Source: Candidatus Latescibacterota bacterium
GTDB lineage: Bacteria; Latescibacterota; UBA2968; UBA8231
Length of the DNA stretch: 64,000 bases
NCBI GenBank assembly: GCA_022820485.1
Contig: JAJEFJ010000001.1
Span: 62,001 to 126,000, forward strand
Direction of reading: 5' to 3'
Part shown: positions 1 to 9,345 of the stretch, in pieces
How the letters are laid out: each line of letters begins with the position of its first letter
How positions within the stretch are numbered: the first letter of the stretch is position 1
Notes under the pieces: generated by a model
What the model was told of the DNA's origin: nothing
Seen by the model: only the letters and a program-made list of their open reading frames with translations
The model's database searches: none
Translations under genes and position numbers: made by a program

Positions 1-698
1 GCATATACAGTCCTTACACTGGAGAATGTTTTTCTAGTAAGCAGGAGACGGAAATTGAGCACATAGTCGCACTTTCCGAGGCACATGACAGTGGGCTATG
101 CGAGCCTATTCCCAATATCATGCAGATACGTCGAGACTTTGCTTCCGATCCGCTCAATCTGACGCTTGCCAGCCCTGCATTAAACGGTTCCGATAAGAGG
201 CACTACGACGGGGCCGAATGGATGCCGCCCATGAATAAGTGCTGGTTTGCCCAGCGCATCGTCGAAGTGCGGCAAAAGTATGGCCTCACTATTGACCGGC
301 CGGAGGCGGAAGCACTGGAGCGCATACTTTCGGCCTGCTCCTCTGTCGAAATAGAGTTTATTGATTGTGCATCGGCAATCCCGGTAGATTCAGATGCGCT
401 CAACGAGTATGACGTTGACGGCGATGGGCGCATCTCTTGTGCAGAGGCGGAGCACCATAGCATAGCTCCTGTTTGCAGCAGCCACCCAGTTTATCCATTT
501 ATAGACGAGGAAGACGAAGACGAAGACGGCATCGTATGTGACGATGAGTATTCCTATCCGCTCGAATATGACGACGACGGCAATGGACGTATCACTTGCG
601 CGGAGGCACGACGCCACGGCATAGCTCCTGTCTGTAGTAGCCACCCAGCTTATCCATTTATGCGGGACGGCGATGGCGACGGCGTCGTATGCGAATGA
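1..698 (+). CDS. HNH nuclease with two excalibur-like calcium-binding repeats (5' end outside window)
   Basis: The reading frame is open from base 3 of the window, so the N-terminus is missing. The first visible part has an HNH-type signature: a YSPYTGE stretch, then EIEHIVALSEAHDSG, then DPLNLTLASP and a conserved NKCWFAQR, as in secreted HNH nucleases of the GmrSD/DUF1524 type. After a Cys-bounded linker come two acidic repeats, each with a DxDGDGRISCAEA-like EF-hand loop, a conserved IAPVCSSHPxYPF segment and a DGDGDGVVCE-like end. These resemble excalibur calcium-binding domains. Paired cysteines suggest an extracytoplasmic protein. Nuclease plus excalibur is a known pairing in secreted DNA-degrading enzymes. 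Substrate and signal peptide cannot be judged because the start is lost. Confidence 0.75.
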   Translation, partial: IYSPYTGECFSSKQETEIEHIVALSEAHDSGLCEPIPNIMQIRRDFASDPLNLTLASPALNGSDKRHYDGAEWMPPMNKCWFAQRIVEVRQKYGLTIDRPEAEALERILSACSSVEIEFIDCASAIPVDSDALNEYDVDGDGRISCAEAEHHSIAPVCSSHPVYPFIDEEDEDEDGIVCDDEYSYPLEYDDDGNGRITCAEARRHGIAPVCSSHPAYPFMRDGDGDGVVCE

Positions 699-781
699 AC
701 CCATCATCCGGCTCAAATCGTCGCTGGCCGTATTCTATCGGAGTCTGTACCGTTATTTTATCTGAGACTTGGAGGATCGCG

Positions 782-991
782 ATGAAAGAAATAGGCATTT
801 CCGAATTCAAGGCGAAGTGCATCGACGAATTGAAGAAGGTGCAACAGACGGGGGAACCGCTTCTCGTAACCTTGAACAAACGGCCCATAGCCACGGTCAA
901 TCCATACCGTGAAGAAAGCCATTCGAACAGAGAGCTAGGCAAACTGCGCGGTCAGATGACCATCCACGGCGACATCGTTCATACTGATTAG
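782..991 (+). CDS. Orphan Phd/YefM-family antitoxin, C-terminus shortened
   Basis: A 69-residue protein beginning MKEIGISEFKAKC, typical of Phd/YefM antitoxins, which bind DNA through the N-terminal domain and neutralise a PIN or Doc toxin through the C-terminal tail. The ATG at 782 has a good GGAGG Shine-Dalgarno about 7 bases upstream; an in-frame start at 689 has none. The tail stops at HGDIVHTD, just where relatives continue with a proline- and tryptophan-containing toxin-binding stretch. No toxin follows, since the next gene is an unrelated isomerase. It is probably a leftover of a toxin-antitoxin pair or a solitary regulator. A second Phd-type antitoxin with its PIN partner lies at 13.7-14.3 kb. 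Confidence 0.75.
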   Translation: MKEIGISEFKAKCIDELKKVQQTGEPLLVTLNKRPIATVNPYREESHSNRELGKLRGQMTIHGDIVHTD

Positions 992-1137
992 CTTATTCCC
1001 ATCTACTCTCGCTCGACGCACGTAGTTGAGAAATCCGGACCCAGAGACCGCAATCCTCGCCCTCGTCTTCGCTGCCTCAGTGACCGCCAAAATGGCGCAA
1101 GTCACCTCTAAGCCCAACCCCACAAGGAGCACCCCAC

Positions 1138-1956
1138 ATGAAACTCACCACCTGCAACGAATACTTCACTGACTGGCCCATCGAAGAGGTCTTCGACTAC
1201 GCCGCCGACCTCGGATACGAAGCCGTCGAAATCGCCCCCTTTACCCTCGCCGACAGCGTCGAAGACATCCCCGCGTCGCGCCGCGCCCAAATCCGCGCTG
1301 CCGCCGAAAGCGCCGGCGTGGAAATCGCCGGACTGCACTGGCTCTTGGCCAGCCCCGACGGGCTGTATATCACCCACCCCGACCCAGCCATCTACCAGCG
1401 CACCTGCGCGTACTTCAAGGAGCTAGTCCAATTCTGCGGCGACCTCGGCGGCCAAGTGATGATCATCGGCTCGCCCATGCAGCGCAACGTGCAGGAGGGG
1501 TGGGATTACCAAGCGTGCTGGAACCGCATGCGCGGAGCGTTTGAAGGCAGCTTGGAGTTGGCCCAACAGCACGGCGTCTATCTCTGCATCGAGTCGCTGA
1601 GCAAGGAGCAGACGAACATCATCACCACCTGTGCCCAAGCGCGCAAAATGATCGCCGAGATCGACCACCCGCACTTCCAAACCATGGTCGATGTATGCTC
1701 CGGCTCGACCGAGGAAATTCCCGTCGCCCAGCTTTTGCGCGACTCCGGCGAGCACCTCTACCACGTCCACGTCAACGATGCCAACAAGCGCGGCCCCGGC
1801 TTTGGCAACACCGACTTCGCCAGCGTCATGCGGACGCTCAAGGAGCTGGACTATCAGCGCTACGTCTCCGTAGAAGTGTTCGATTTTAACCCAGACCCGC
1901 GCACCATCGCCGCTGGCAGTTTGCACTACCTCAAGGGCCTTGCCGACGCACTGTGA
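1138..1956 (+). CDS. Sugar phosphate isomerase/epimerase (xylose-isomerase-like TIM barrel)
   Basis: A 272-residue soluble protein of the AP_endonuc_2 / xylose isomerase-like TIM barrel fold. Supporting motifs are GYEAVEIAPF after the first strand, GLHWLLASP, CIESLSKEQTN with the usual metal-binding glutamate, HPHFQTMVDVC, LYHVHVNDANKRGPGFG with the histidine cluster, and YVSVEVFDF near the end. Family members isomerise or epimerise sugars, inosose or hydroxypyruvate using a divalent metal; the exact substrate cannot be read from sequence. An AAGGAG site precedes the ATG. It is followed within 75 bases by a VOC gene and then an S9 peptidase, all in one direction, a likely transcription unit. 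Confidence 0.85.
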   Translation: MKLTTCNEYFTDWPIEEVFDYAADLGYEAVEIAPFTLADSVEDIPASRRAQIRAAAESAGVEIAGLHWLLASPDGLYITHPDPAIYQRTCAYFKELVQFCGDLGGQVMIIGSPMQRNVQEGWDYQACWNRMRGAFEGSLELAQQHGVYLCIESLSKEQTNIITTCAQARKMIAEIDHPHFQTMVDVCSGSTEEIPVAQLLRDSGEHLYHVHVNDANKRGPGFGNTDFASVMRTLKELDYQRYVSVEVFDFNPDPRTIAAGSLHYLKGLADAL

Positions 1957-2028
1957 CACAAACCCACCTCCCTTGACAGTAGCGCCCTTTTTGCCAACTT
2001 TCGGGCGCTCATAAAGAAAGGATTTCTC

Positions 2029-2397
2029 ATGCCCAACTACACCCTCAACCACGTCCACCACGAGGCCGTCGACGTCCACGCCGCGGTTGACTGGTACAAA
2101 AAGCTCTTCGGTGCCACCAGCGATCCGCCCTTTGAGCGCGGCGGTGCGACTTGGGTGCCAGTCCACATCGGCGCAGTGCAAATCACCGTCACGGACCGCG
2201 AGTTTGCCCCCATGGAATTGGGGCGCTACCAAGGCTACGACCACATCGCCCTCGTCTCCGACGACTTCGATCAAACCCTCGCCGACATCGCCGAGCAAGG
2301 CGTCGAGATCTGGATGGGGCCGGTCGCGCTCGATGACGGCAGCCGCATCGTCTTCATCAACGGCCCGGACAACGTCAAGATCGAGTTGATGGAGTAG
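2029..2397 (+). CDS. VOC-family (glyoxalase/bleomycin-resistance fold) protein
   Basis: A 122-residue single-module vicinal oxygen chelate protein. It starts with HVHHEAVDVHAAVDWYKKLFG, the standard first beta-alpha unit with a metal-ligand histidine, and has a second half with GYDHIALVSDD and the terminal IELME glutamate. This matches glyoxalase I-like metalloenzymes that act as dimers on small electrophiles or as isomerases/dioxygenases. An AAAGGA ribosome site precedes the ATG. It lies between a TIM-barrel isomerase gene and a peptidase gene, with only 7 bases to the latter. Specific substrate unknown. Confidence 0.8.
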   Translation: MPNYTLNHVHHEAVDVHAAVDWYKKLFGATSDPPFERGGATWVPVHIGAVQITVTDREFAPMELGRYQGYDHIALVSDDFDQTLADIAEQGVEIWMGPVALDDGSRIVFINGPDNVKIELME

Positions 2398-2404
2398 CGC
2401 TAAG

Positions 2405-4282
2405 ATGGAAATCCGCCCCTTCGGCTTGTGGCCCAGCCCTCTCTCGCCCGACGAGTTGGCCAGCTCTACGCGCCTGCGCGACGTGGTTTGGGATACCGAC
2501 GGCCGCACGCTCGTCTGGCTGGAGGGACGCGGGCCGAAGGGCGTGCTCGTCTGCCAACCGCCGGGGGCCGCTCCACGTGATCTTAATGCCGCGCTCTCGG
2601 TGCGTGCCCAAGTCGGCTACGGCGGTGGCGACTTTGCCGTCGCTCGCGCCCACGCGTACTTCGCCGAGCACGGCGGACGCCTCTATCGCCAGCCGCTAGC
2701 CGGCGGCCCAGCCCAGCCGATCACGCCTCAGTTTGGCCACGCCGCGTCTCCTGTGCCTGCGCCAACAGGGCGTCATCTCGTATACGTCCACACGTACGAG
2801 GACCGCGACACATTAGCCATCGTCGATGTCGCCGGATGCTCTTGGCCGCAAATCCTTGCGGAGGGGGCCGACTTCTATATGCAGCCAGCCTGGCATCCCA
2901 GAGGCGACCGCTTGGCCTGGATCGAGTGGGATCATCCGCAGATGCCTTGGGACGGCACCCGCCTAGTGCTGGGCCAGCTTGCGCGCAGCCGCCACGGGCT
3001 GCCCAGCCTGCGCACAACCGAGGTGCTCGCCGGCGACGCAGACACCGCCATTGCCCAGCCTTGCTTTTCACCCGACGGCCGCTATTTGGTCTATGCCTCG
3101 GACGAGCGCGGCTACAGCAACCTCTGGTGCCGCGATCTCGCCAACGGGGACACGCGTTGCCTGTACGAGGACGCCAACGACGTCGCCACTCCCGCCTGGG
3201 CGCAGGGCATGCGGGCGTTCTCGTGGGCCGCCAATAGCCGCACTTTGTATTTCGTGCGCAGCGAAAACTCCCAGCGCTTAGCATACGCGCTCGATTTCGC
3301 CAGTGGAGCAGTCGCCAAGGTCGAGGCGCTATCCGCCTACACCCACATCGAACAGCTCGCGGCAGCCCCGCGCGGCAAGGGCTTGGCCTGCATTGCCGCG
3401 GCCAGCGCAATCCCCGCCCGCATCGTCGCTGGTACTGCCACCCAAGTAGCAGTCCGCGCCCGCTCGGCCAGTGAGTCGCTTGCCCCAGCCGATCTCTCCA
3501 CGCCCGAGCCAGTTTCTTGGGCCAGCGAGGACGCCGCGCAAGTCCACGGGCTGTACTATCCTCCGGCCAACCGCCGCTTTACCGGCCGCGGCCGACCGCC
3601 GCTGATCGTGGCCATCCACGGCGGCCCCACCGGTCAGATAGAGACCGGCTTTGAAGGTAGCCACCAATACTTTGCCACTCGCGGCTGGGCCGTCCTCGAC
3701 GTGGATTACCGCGGCAGCACCGGCCACGGGCGCGCCTACATGACCGCCCTGCGCACCCAGTGGGGCCTGCTCGACGTGACAGACGCCATCAGCGGTGCCC
3801 AGCACCTCGTCTCCAGCGGCCTCGCCGACCCAGAGTGCCTCGTCATCATGGGTGGTAGCGCCGGTGGCTACACGGTTTTGCGGGCGCTCACCACGCGGCC
3901 CGGCTTCTTCCGCGCCGGCATCTGCCTCTACGGCGTGGCCAACCTGTTCACCCTCGCCGCAGACACCCACAAATTTGAATCCCGCTACCTCGATTCCATG
4001 ATCGGCCCGCTGCCCGCAGCGGCTGCGGCCTATCGCAACCGCTCGCCGGTCTATGCCGCCGACCAGCTACGCGACCCGATCGCCATCTTTCAGGGAACCG
4101 ACGACCAAGTCGTGCCTCCGGCCCAAGCCGAGGAGATCGTCGCCTCGTTGCGCCGCCGCAACATACCACACGTCTATCATTTGTACGAAGGCGAGGGCCA
4201 CGGCTGGCGCAAACCCGAGACCGTGCGGGCCTTCTACCAAGCCTGCGAGGCTTTCCTCCGCCAACACGTCCTCTTTGCCTAA
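2405..4282 (+). CDS. S9 family (prolyl oligopeptidase-type) serine peptidase
   Basis: A 625-residue protein built like acylaminoacyl peptidases: an N-terminal seven-bladed propeller with PD40-type strands (for example FSPDGRYLVYASDERG, WHPRGDRLAW) over about residues 1-360, then an alpha/beta hydrolase domain. The hydrolase region has the HGGP oxyanion segment, the nucleophile in MGGSAGGY (Ser485), an acid in GTDDQVV (Asp566 or 567) and His599 in EGHGW. No signal peptide is visible, so it is likely cytoplasmic and degrades short peptides. It starts 7 bases after the VOC gene, probably co-transcribed. Length is normal for the family. Confidence 0.9.
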   Translation: MEIRPFGLWPSPLSPDELASSTRLRDVVWDTDGRTLVWLEGRGPKGVLVCQPPGAAPRDLNAALSVRAQVGYGGGDFAVARAHAYFAEHGGRLYRQPLAGGPAQPITPQFGHAASPVPAPTGRHLVYVHTYEDRDTLAIVDVAGCSWPQILAEGADFYMQPAWHPRGDRLAWIEWDHPQMPWDGTRLVLGQLARSRHGLPSLRTTEVLAGDADTAIAQPCFSPDGRYLVYASDERGYSNLWCRDLANGDTRCLYEDANDVATPAWAQGMRAFSWAANSRTLYFVRSENSQRLAYALDFASGAVAKVEALSAYTHIEQLAAAPRGKGLACIAAASAIPARIVAGTATQVAVRARSASESLAPADLSTPEPVSWASEDAAQVHGLYYPPANRRFTGRGRPPLIVAIHGGPTGQIETGFEGSHQYFATRGWAVLDVDYRGSTGHGRAYMTALRTQWGLLDVTDAISGAQHLVSSGLADPECLVIMGGSAGGYTVLRALTTRPGFFRAGICLYGVANLFTLAADTHKFESRYLDSMIGPLPAAAAAYRNRSPVYAADQLRDPIAIFQGTDDQVVPPAQAEEIVASLRRRNIPHVYHLYEGEGHGWRKPETVRAFYQACEAFLRQHVLFA

Positions 4283-4304
4283 AGCTCGCCCAAAGGAGCA
4301 TCCC

Positions 4305-5735
4305 TTGCCCTACGAAACCGTCATCGGCATGGAAGTCCACGTCGAGTTGCAAACCGCCTCTAAGATGTTTTGCGCCTGTGCGGCCGATCACTTTCAGGTG
4401 GCGGCCAACGCCCACATCTGCCCGGTGTGTACTGGCCAGCCCGGCGCTTTGCCCGTGATCAATGGCCGCGCCGTCGAGCTGACGGTTATGACCGGCATGG
4501 CCCTCCATTGCCAAGTCAAGCCCCGCAGCGTCTTTGCGCGCAAAAACTACGTCTATCCCGACCTGCCCAAGGGCTACCAAATCTCGCAATACGAGCAGCC
4601 CCTGTGCGAGAGCGGCTGGATCGAGATCGACGGCGAGCGCGGCCCCAAGCAAATCGGCGTCGTCCGCGTCCACCTCGAAGAAGACACCGGCAAGCTCCAA
4701 CACGCCGGCAGCTCCAGCCTGATCGACTACAACCGCGCCGGCGTACCACTGATGGAAATCGTCACCGACTCTTCGCTCCGCTCGGCCGACGAGAGCTATG
4801 CGTACCTGACCCAAATCCGCCAAATCGTCCGCTACCTAGGCGCGTCCTCCGGCGACATGGAAAAAGGGGCCATGCGCTGCGAGGCCAACATCTCGATCCG
4901 GCCTGTGGGCAGCCGCGCATTGGGCACCAAGGTCGAGGTCAAAAACCTCAATTCCTTCCGCGCCGTGCGCAGCGCCATCGCCTATGAAGCCGAGCGCCAG
5001 CAACAGATCATCGAAGCCGGCGGCCACGTCCAGCAAGAGACCATGGGCTGGGACGAACGCGCCAATATCACCCGTCCGCAGCGCAGCAAAGAGACCTCGG
5101 ATGACTACCGCTACTTCCCGGAGCCAGACCTGCTCGTCGCGGAGTTAGACGACGAGTGGATTGCCAGAGTCCACGCCAGCTTGCCCGAGCTGCCGGCGGC
5201 CAAAGCTGAACGCTTTGCCGATGCCTACGGACTCAACCCACAGGAAATCGCCGCCTTGGTCGAAGACCATGCCGTGGCCGCGTATTTCGAAGAGGCTGCA
5301 CAGGTGCAAGGCGCAGATCCCAAGCAAGTGGGCCACTGGATCACCGGGGAGGTTTTCCGCCGCCTCAACGCCGAGGGCCGGTCGATAGAGGACGTCGAAG
5401 TTCAGCCAGCCGCACTCGTCGAGTTACTCGCCTTAGTCAACAAGGGCACGATCAATCAAAACGCGGCCCGCGAAGTCTTTGGCCAACTGTGGGAACAGGG
5501 CGGCTCGCCCGCCGAGATCGTCGCCGCGCGCGGCCTCGGACAAATCTCCGACAGCGGCGAACTCGACCAAGCAGTAGCCGAAGTGATCGCCGCGCATCCC
5601 GACGCCGTCGAAAAAATCAAGGGCGGCAACCACAACACCGTGCAATTTCTGATGGGTCAAGTGATGCGGGCGACGCGAGGGAAGGCCAACCCGCAGCTCG
5701 TGCAAGAATTGTTGCGCAAGCAGTTGGAGATATAA
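4305..5735 (+). CDS. gatB: Asp-tRNA(Asn)/Glu-tRNA(Gln) amidotransferase subunit B
   Basis: GatB binds the mischarged tRNA and its kinase-like site phosphorylates the glutamyl or aspartyl group, which GatA-derived ammonia then amidates. The proposed TTG start at 4305 has an AAAGGAG site 6 bases upstream and gives 476 residues, the usual GatB length; a longer reading frame from 4053 would overlap the peptidase gene. Diagnostic features are ETVIGMEVHVEL at the N-terminus, the CxC...CxxC zinc-binding set (CAC and CPVC), MRCEANISIRP, EVKNLNSFRA, RYFPEPDL, and the C-terminal GatB/YqeY domain ending in RGKANPQLVQELL. gatA and gatC are not in the window. It marks the left edge of the defence island. 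Confidence 0.95.
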   Translation: MPYETVIGMEVHVELQTASKMFCACAADHFQVAANAHICPVCTGQPGALPVINGRAVELTVMTGMALHCQVKPRSVFARKNYVYPDLPKGYQISQYEQPLCESGWIEIDGERGPKQIGVVRVHLEEDTGKLQHAGSSSLIDYNRAGVPLMEIVTDSSLRSADESYAYLTQIRQIVRYLGASSGDMEKGAMRCEANISIRPVGSRALGTKVEVKNLNSFRAVRSAIAYEAERQQQIIEAGGHVQQETMGWDERANITRPQRSKETSDDYRYFPEPDLLVAELDDEWIARVHASLPELPAAKAERFADAYGLNPQEIAALVEDHAVAAYFEEAAQVQGADPKQVGHWITGEVFRRLNAEGRSIEDVEVQPAALVELLALVNKGTINQNAAREVFGQLWEQGGSPAEIVAARGLGQISDSGELDQAVAEVIAAHPDAVEKIKGGNHNTVQFLMGQVMRATRGKANPQLVQELLRKQLEI

Positions 5736-5793
5736 AGTCGGCTCTCAAGAGTCAGCTAACGCCGCGCTGGATCCACTGAATCCACATCTGCCC

Positions 5794-5830
5794 TTGACGA
5801 TAGCCGGGCAATTCTGTTATATTATCAGTT

Positions 5831-5850
<20 letters not shown>
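5794..5850 (+). promoter_or_regulatory. hsdM promoter with 11-bp inverted-repeat operator; apparently leaderless
   Basis: TTGACG (5794-5799) and TATATT (5818-5823), separated by 18 bases, form a sigma-70 type promoter. The predicted transcription start falls at or next to the ATG at 5831, so the mRNA would be leaderless; no Shine-Dalgarno is seen. A perfect inverted repeat, AATTCTGTTAT (5810-5820) and ATAACAGAATT (5840-5850), brackets the -10 box and start codon with 19 bases between arms. HsdM itself carries an N-terminal XRE domain, so autoregulation is the natural inference. Confidence 0.7.
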
Positions 5851-7660
<1,810 letters not shown>

Positions 7661-7692
7661 GCACGCACTCAATGACATAAGGAGGCAAGAAG

Positions 7693-8073
7693 ATGGGAGC
7701 GACACACGTAACAGTCAGGATCACGAACCCCGCTGACTCGGACAGGTACTGGGAGGGACTATTCTTGGTCGATACAGGAGCCACAGATTCCCTGGTGCCC
7801 AGACCGCATCTGGAGGCTATCGGCTTGGAGCCGAAGGGCCGCAGGGTATATCAACTAGCCGATGGGAGCGACCTTGTTCTGGATGTGACCACTGCTGACA
7901 TTGAGTTTATGGGCGAGATAGTTGGTGGGACGATCATATTCGGCGAGGCCGACGCAGAACCATTGCTGGGCGTGACGGCGCTGGAATCCGTCGGCATAGA
8001 AGTGGACCCGCTGAATCAGCGGCTAAAGAGGCTGCCGGCCGTGCGGCTCAAGGGAATGGCAGATTTGCGATGA
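7693..8073 (+). CDS. Retropepsin-like (clan AA) aspartyl protease domain protein
   Basis: A 126-residue single-domain protein with the aspartic-protease signature VDTGATDSLVP (catalytic Asp at residue 27), a flap-like stretch around VYQLADGS, and a second hydrophobic-glycine region near LLGVTALESVGIEVD. Such clan AA domains act as homodimers. The ATG has a strong AAGGAGG site. The gene lies between hsdM and hsdS and its end overlaps the hsdS start by 4 bases, so it is in the same operon. It may process a protein of the locus, but no target is known. Proteolytic activity is inferred from the DTG motif only. Confidence 0.75.
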   Translation: MGATHVTVRITNPADSDRYWEGLFLVDTGATDSLVPRPHLEAIGLEPKGRRVYQLADGSDLVLDVTTADIEFMGEIVGGTIIFGEADAEPLLGVTALESVGIEVDPLNQRLKRLPAVRLKGMADLR

Positions 8074-9341
8074 ATGAAGCGTGGACATGGCGTCCCCTCG
8101 GGGAGATGTTCGAGATCGGCGCGGGCAAGACAATGTCCGCCGCCGCACGCAACGGTCCTCACAAGACTCCATTCCTTCGGACATCGAATGTCCTCTGGGA
8201 TGAAATTGACCTGTCGTCTGTAGATGAGATGGCGATTCCAGACCGAGAATTCCCTGCCAAGCTGTTGCGTCGGGGCGACCTACTTGTGTGCGAGGGTGGC
8301 GAGATCGGGCGGGCTGCGATATGGAACGGCAAGGTCAAAAAGATGTCATTTCAGAACCACTTGCATCGGCTACGGCCCATTGTCGAGGAGGTCGAGCCAC
8401 GCTTTTACGTGTACTTCCTGCAATCTGCCTTTACCCAACTCGGGATATTCGAGGGGGCGGGCAACAAGACGACGATCCCAAACCTGTCGCGTAGTCGATT
8501 GGCAGGACTTGAGGTGCCGCAGCCAAGGATTGACGAGCAGCTAGCGATAGTCGCCGCGCTTTCTCGGGTTCGGGAAGCCATCAAGACACAGCATCAGAGC
8601 GTCGAGCTTGCACAGGATTTGAAACGTGCCGCGATGCAGGCTCTCTTCACTCGTGGACTCAGGGGTGAGGCGCAGAAGGAAACCGAGATTGGACCGGTGC
8701 CGGCGAGTTGGAGGCCCACACCAATCGTCTCTATAAGTCTCGTAAAGGGTGGAAAGCGTATGCCAAAAGGCGTTTCGCTGACCGACGAGAATACCGGAAA
8801 GCCATATATCCGTGTGACCGACTTCCAAGATCATAGTATTGCAGTTGACTATGTGCTCTTCGTGCCGAAGGGTTATGAAGACGTGATTGCCCGTTACGTT
8901 ATCTATAGCGACGACGTTTATATTTCGATTGCAGGCACAATCGGGCTTGTTGGGCAAGTCCCGAATACTCTCGACGGTGCTAACTTGACGGAAAATGCCG
9001 CTAAAATCTGCGTCACTAAACCAGATATAATAGCGCGTTACGTGATGTATGCGTTAGCCTCGGAGATGTGTCAGGTTCAGATTGCCCAAGCTATAGGAAA
9101 GAACGCACAGCCGAAGCTCGCCTTGGCAAGGGTTGAGCAGATCAAGCTTCCATTGCCCCCTACACTCGATGAACAGCACGAAATCGTCGCCATCCTCGAC
9201 GCCATTGACCGCAAGATCGACCTGCACCGCAGGAAATGGGCGGTGCTCGACGATTTGTTCAAGGCGCTGCTGCACAAGCTGATGACGGGCGAAATTCGGG
9301 TTGACGATTTCGATTTATCTTATGACTACACAAGGAAGTAA
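8070..9341 (+). CDS. hsdS: Type I restriction-modification specificity subunit
   Basis: 423 residues with two target-recognition domains separated by conserved helices. TRD1 spans about residues 1-155. The central conserved region runs from PRIDEQLAIVAALSRVREAI through LKRAAMQALFTRGLRGE. TRD2 spans about 215-360. The C-terminal helix carries LDEQHEIVAILDAIDRKIDLH and KLMTGEIRV. The protein chooses the bipartite DNA site methylated by HsdM and cut by HsdR. Its ATG overlaps the stop of the aspartyl-protease gene. The second TRD (about 8.70-9.11 kb) is visibly richer in A+T than the conserved helices, as expected if TRDs are exchanged between loci. Confidence 0.93.
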   Translation: MNEAWTWRPLGEMFEIGAGKTMSAAARNGPHKTPFLRTSNVLWDEIDLSSVDEMAIPDREFPAKLLRRGDLLVCEGGEIGRAAIWNGKVKKMSFQNHLHRLRPIVEEVEPRFYVYFLQSAFTQLGIFEGAGNKTTIPNLSRSRLAGLEVPQPRIDEQLAIVAALSRVREAIKTQHQSVELAQDLKRAAMQALFTRGLRGEAQKETEIGPVPASWRPTPIVSISLVKGGKRMPKGVSLTDENTGKPYIRVTDFQDHSIAVDYVLFVPKGYEDVIARYVIYSDDVYISIAGTIGLVGQVPNTLDGANLTENAAKICVTKPDIIARYVMYALASEMCQVQIAQAIGKNAQPKLALARVEQIKLPLPPTLDEQHEIVAILDAIDRKIDLHRRKWAVLDDLFKALLHKLMTGEIRVDDFDLSYDYTRK

Positions 9342-9345
9342 GTGA

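Noticed and set aside
1423..2508. 361-codon minus-strand open frame
   Set aside because: It is antisense to the isomerase and VOC genes, with composition typical of a GC-rich shadow frame and no family motifs.
4053..4304. N-terminal extension of gatB overlapping the S9 peptidase gene
   Set aside because: It lies wholly in another frame of the peptidase gene, has no GatB-like sequence, and a well-placed AAAGGAG precedes the TTG at 4305, which gives normal length.
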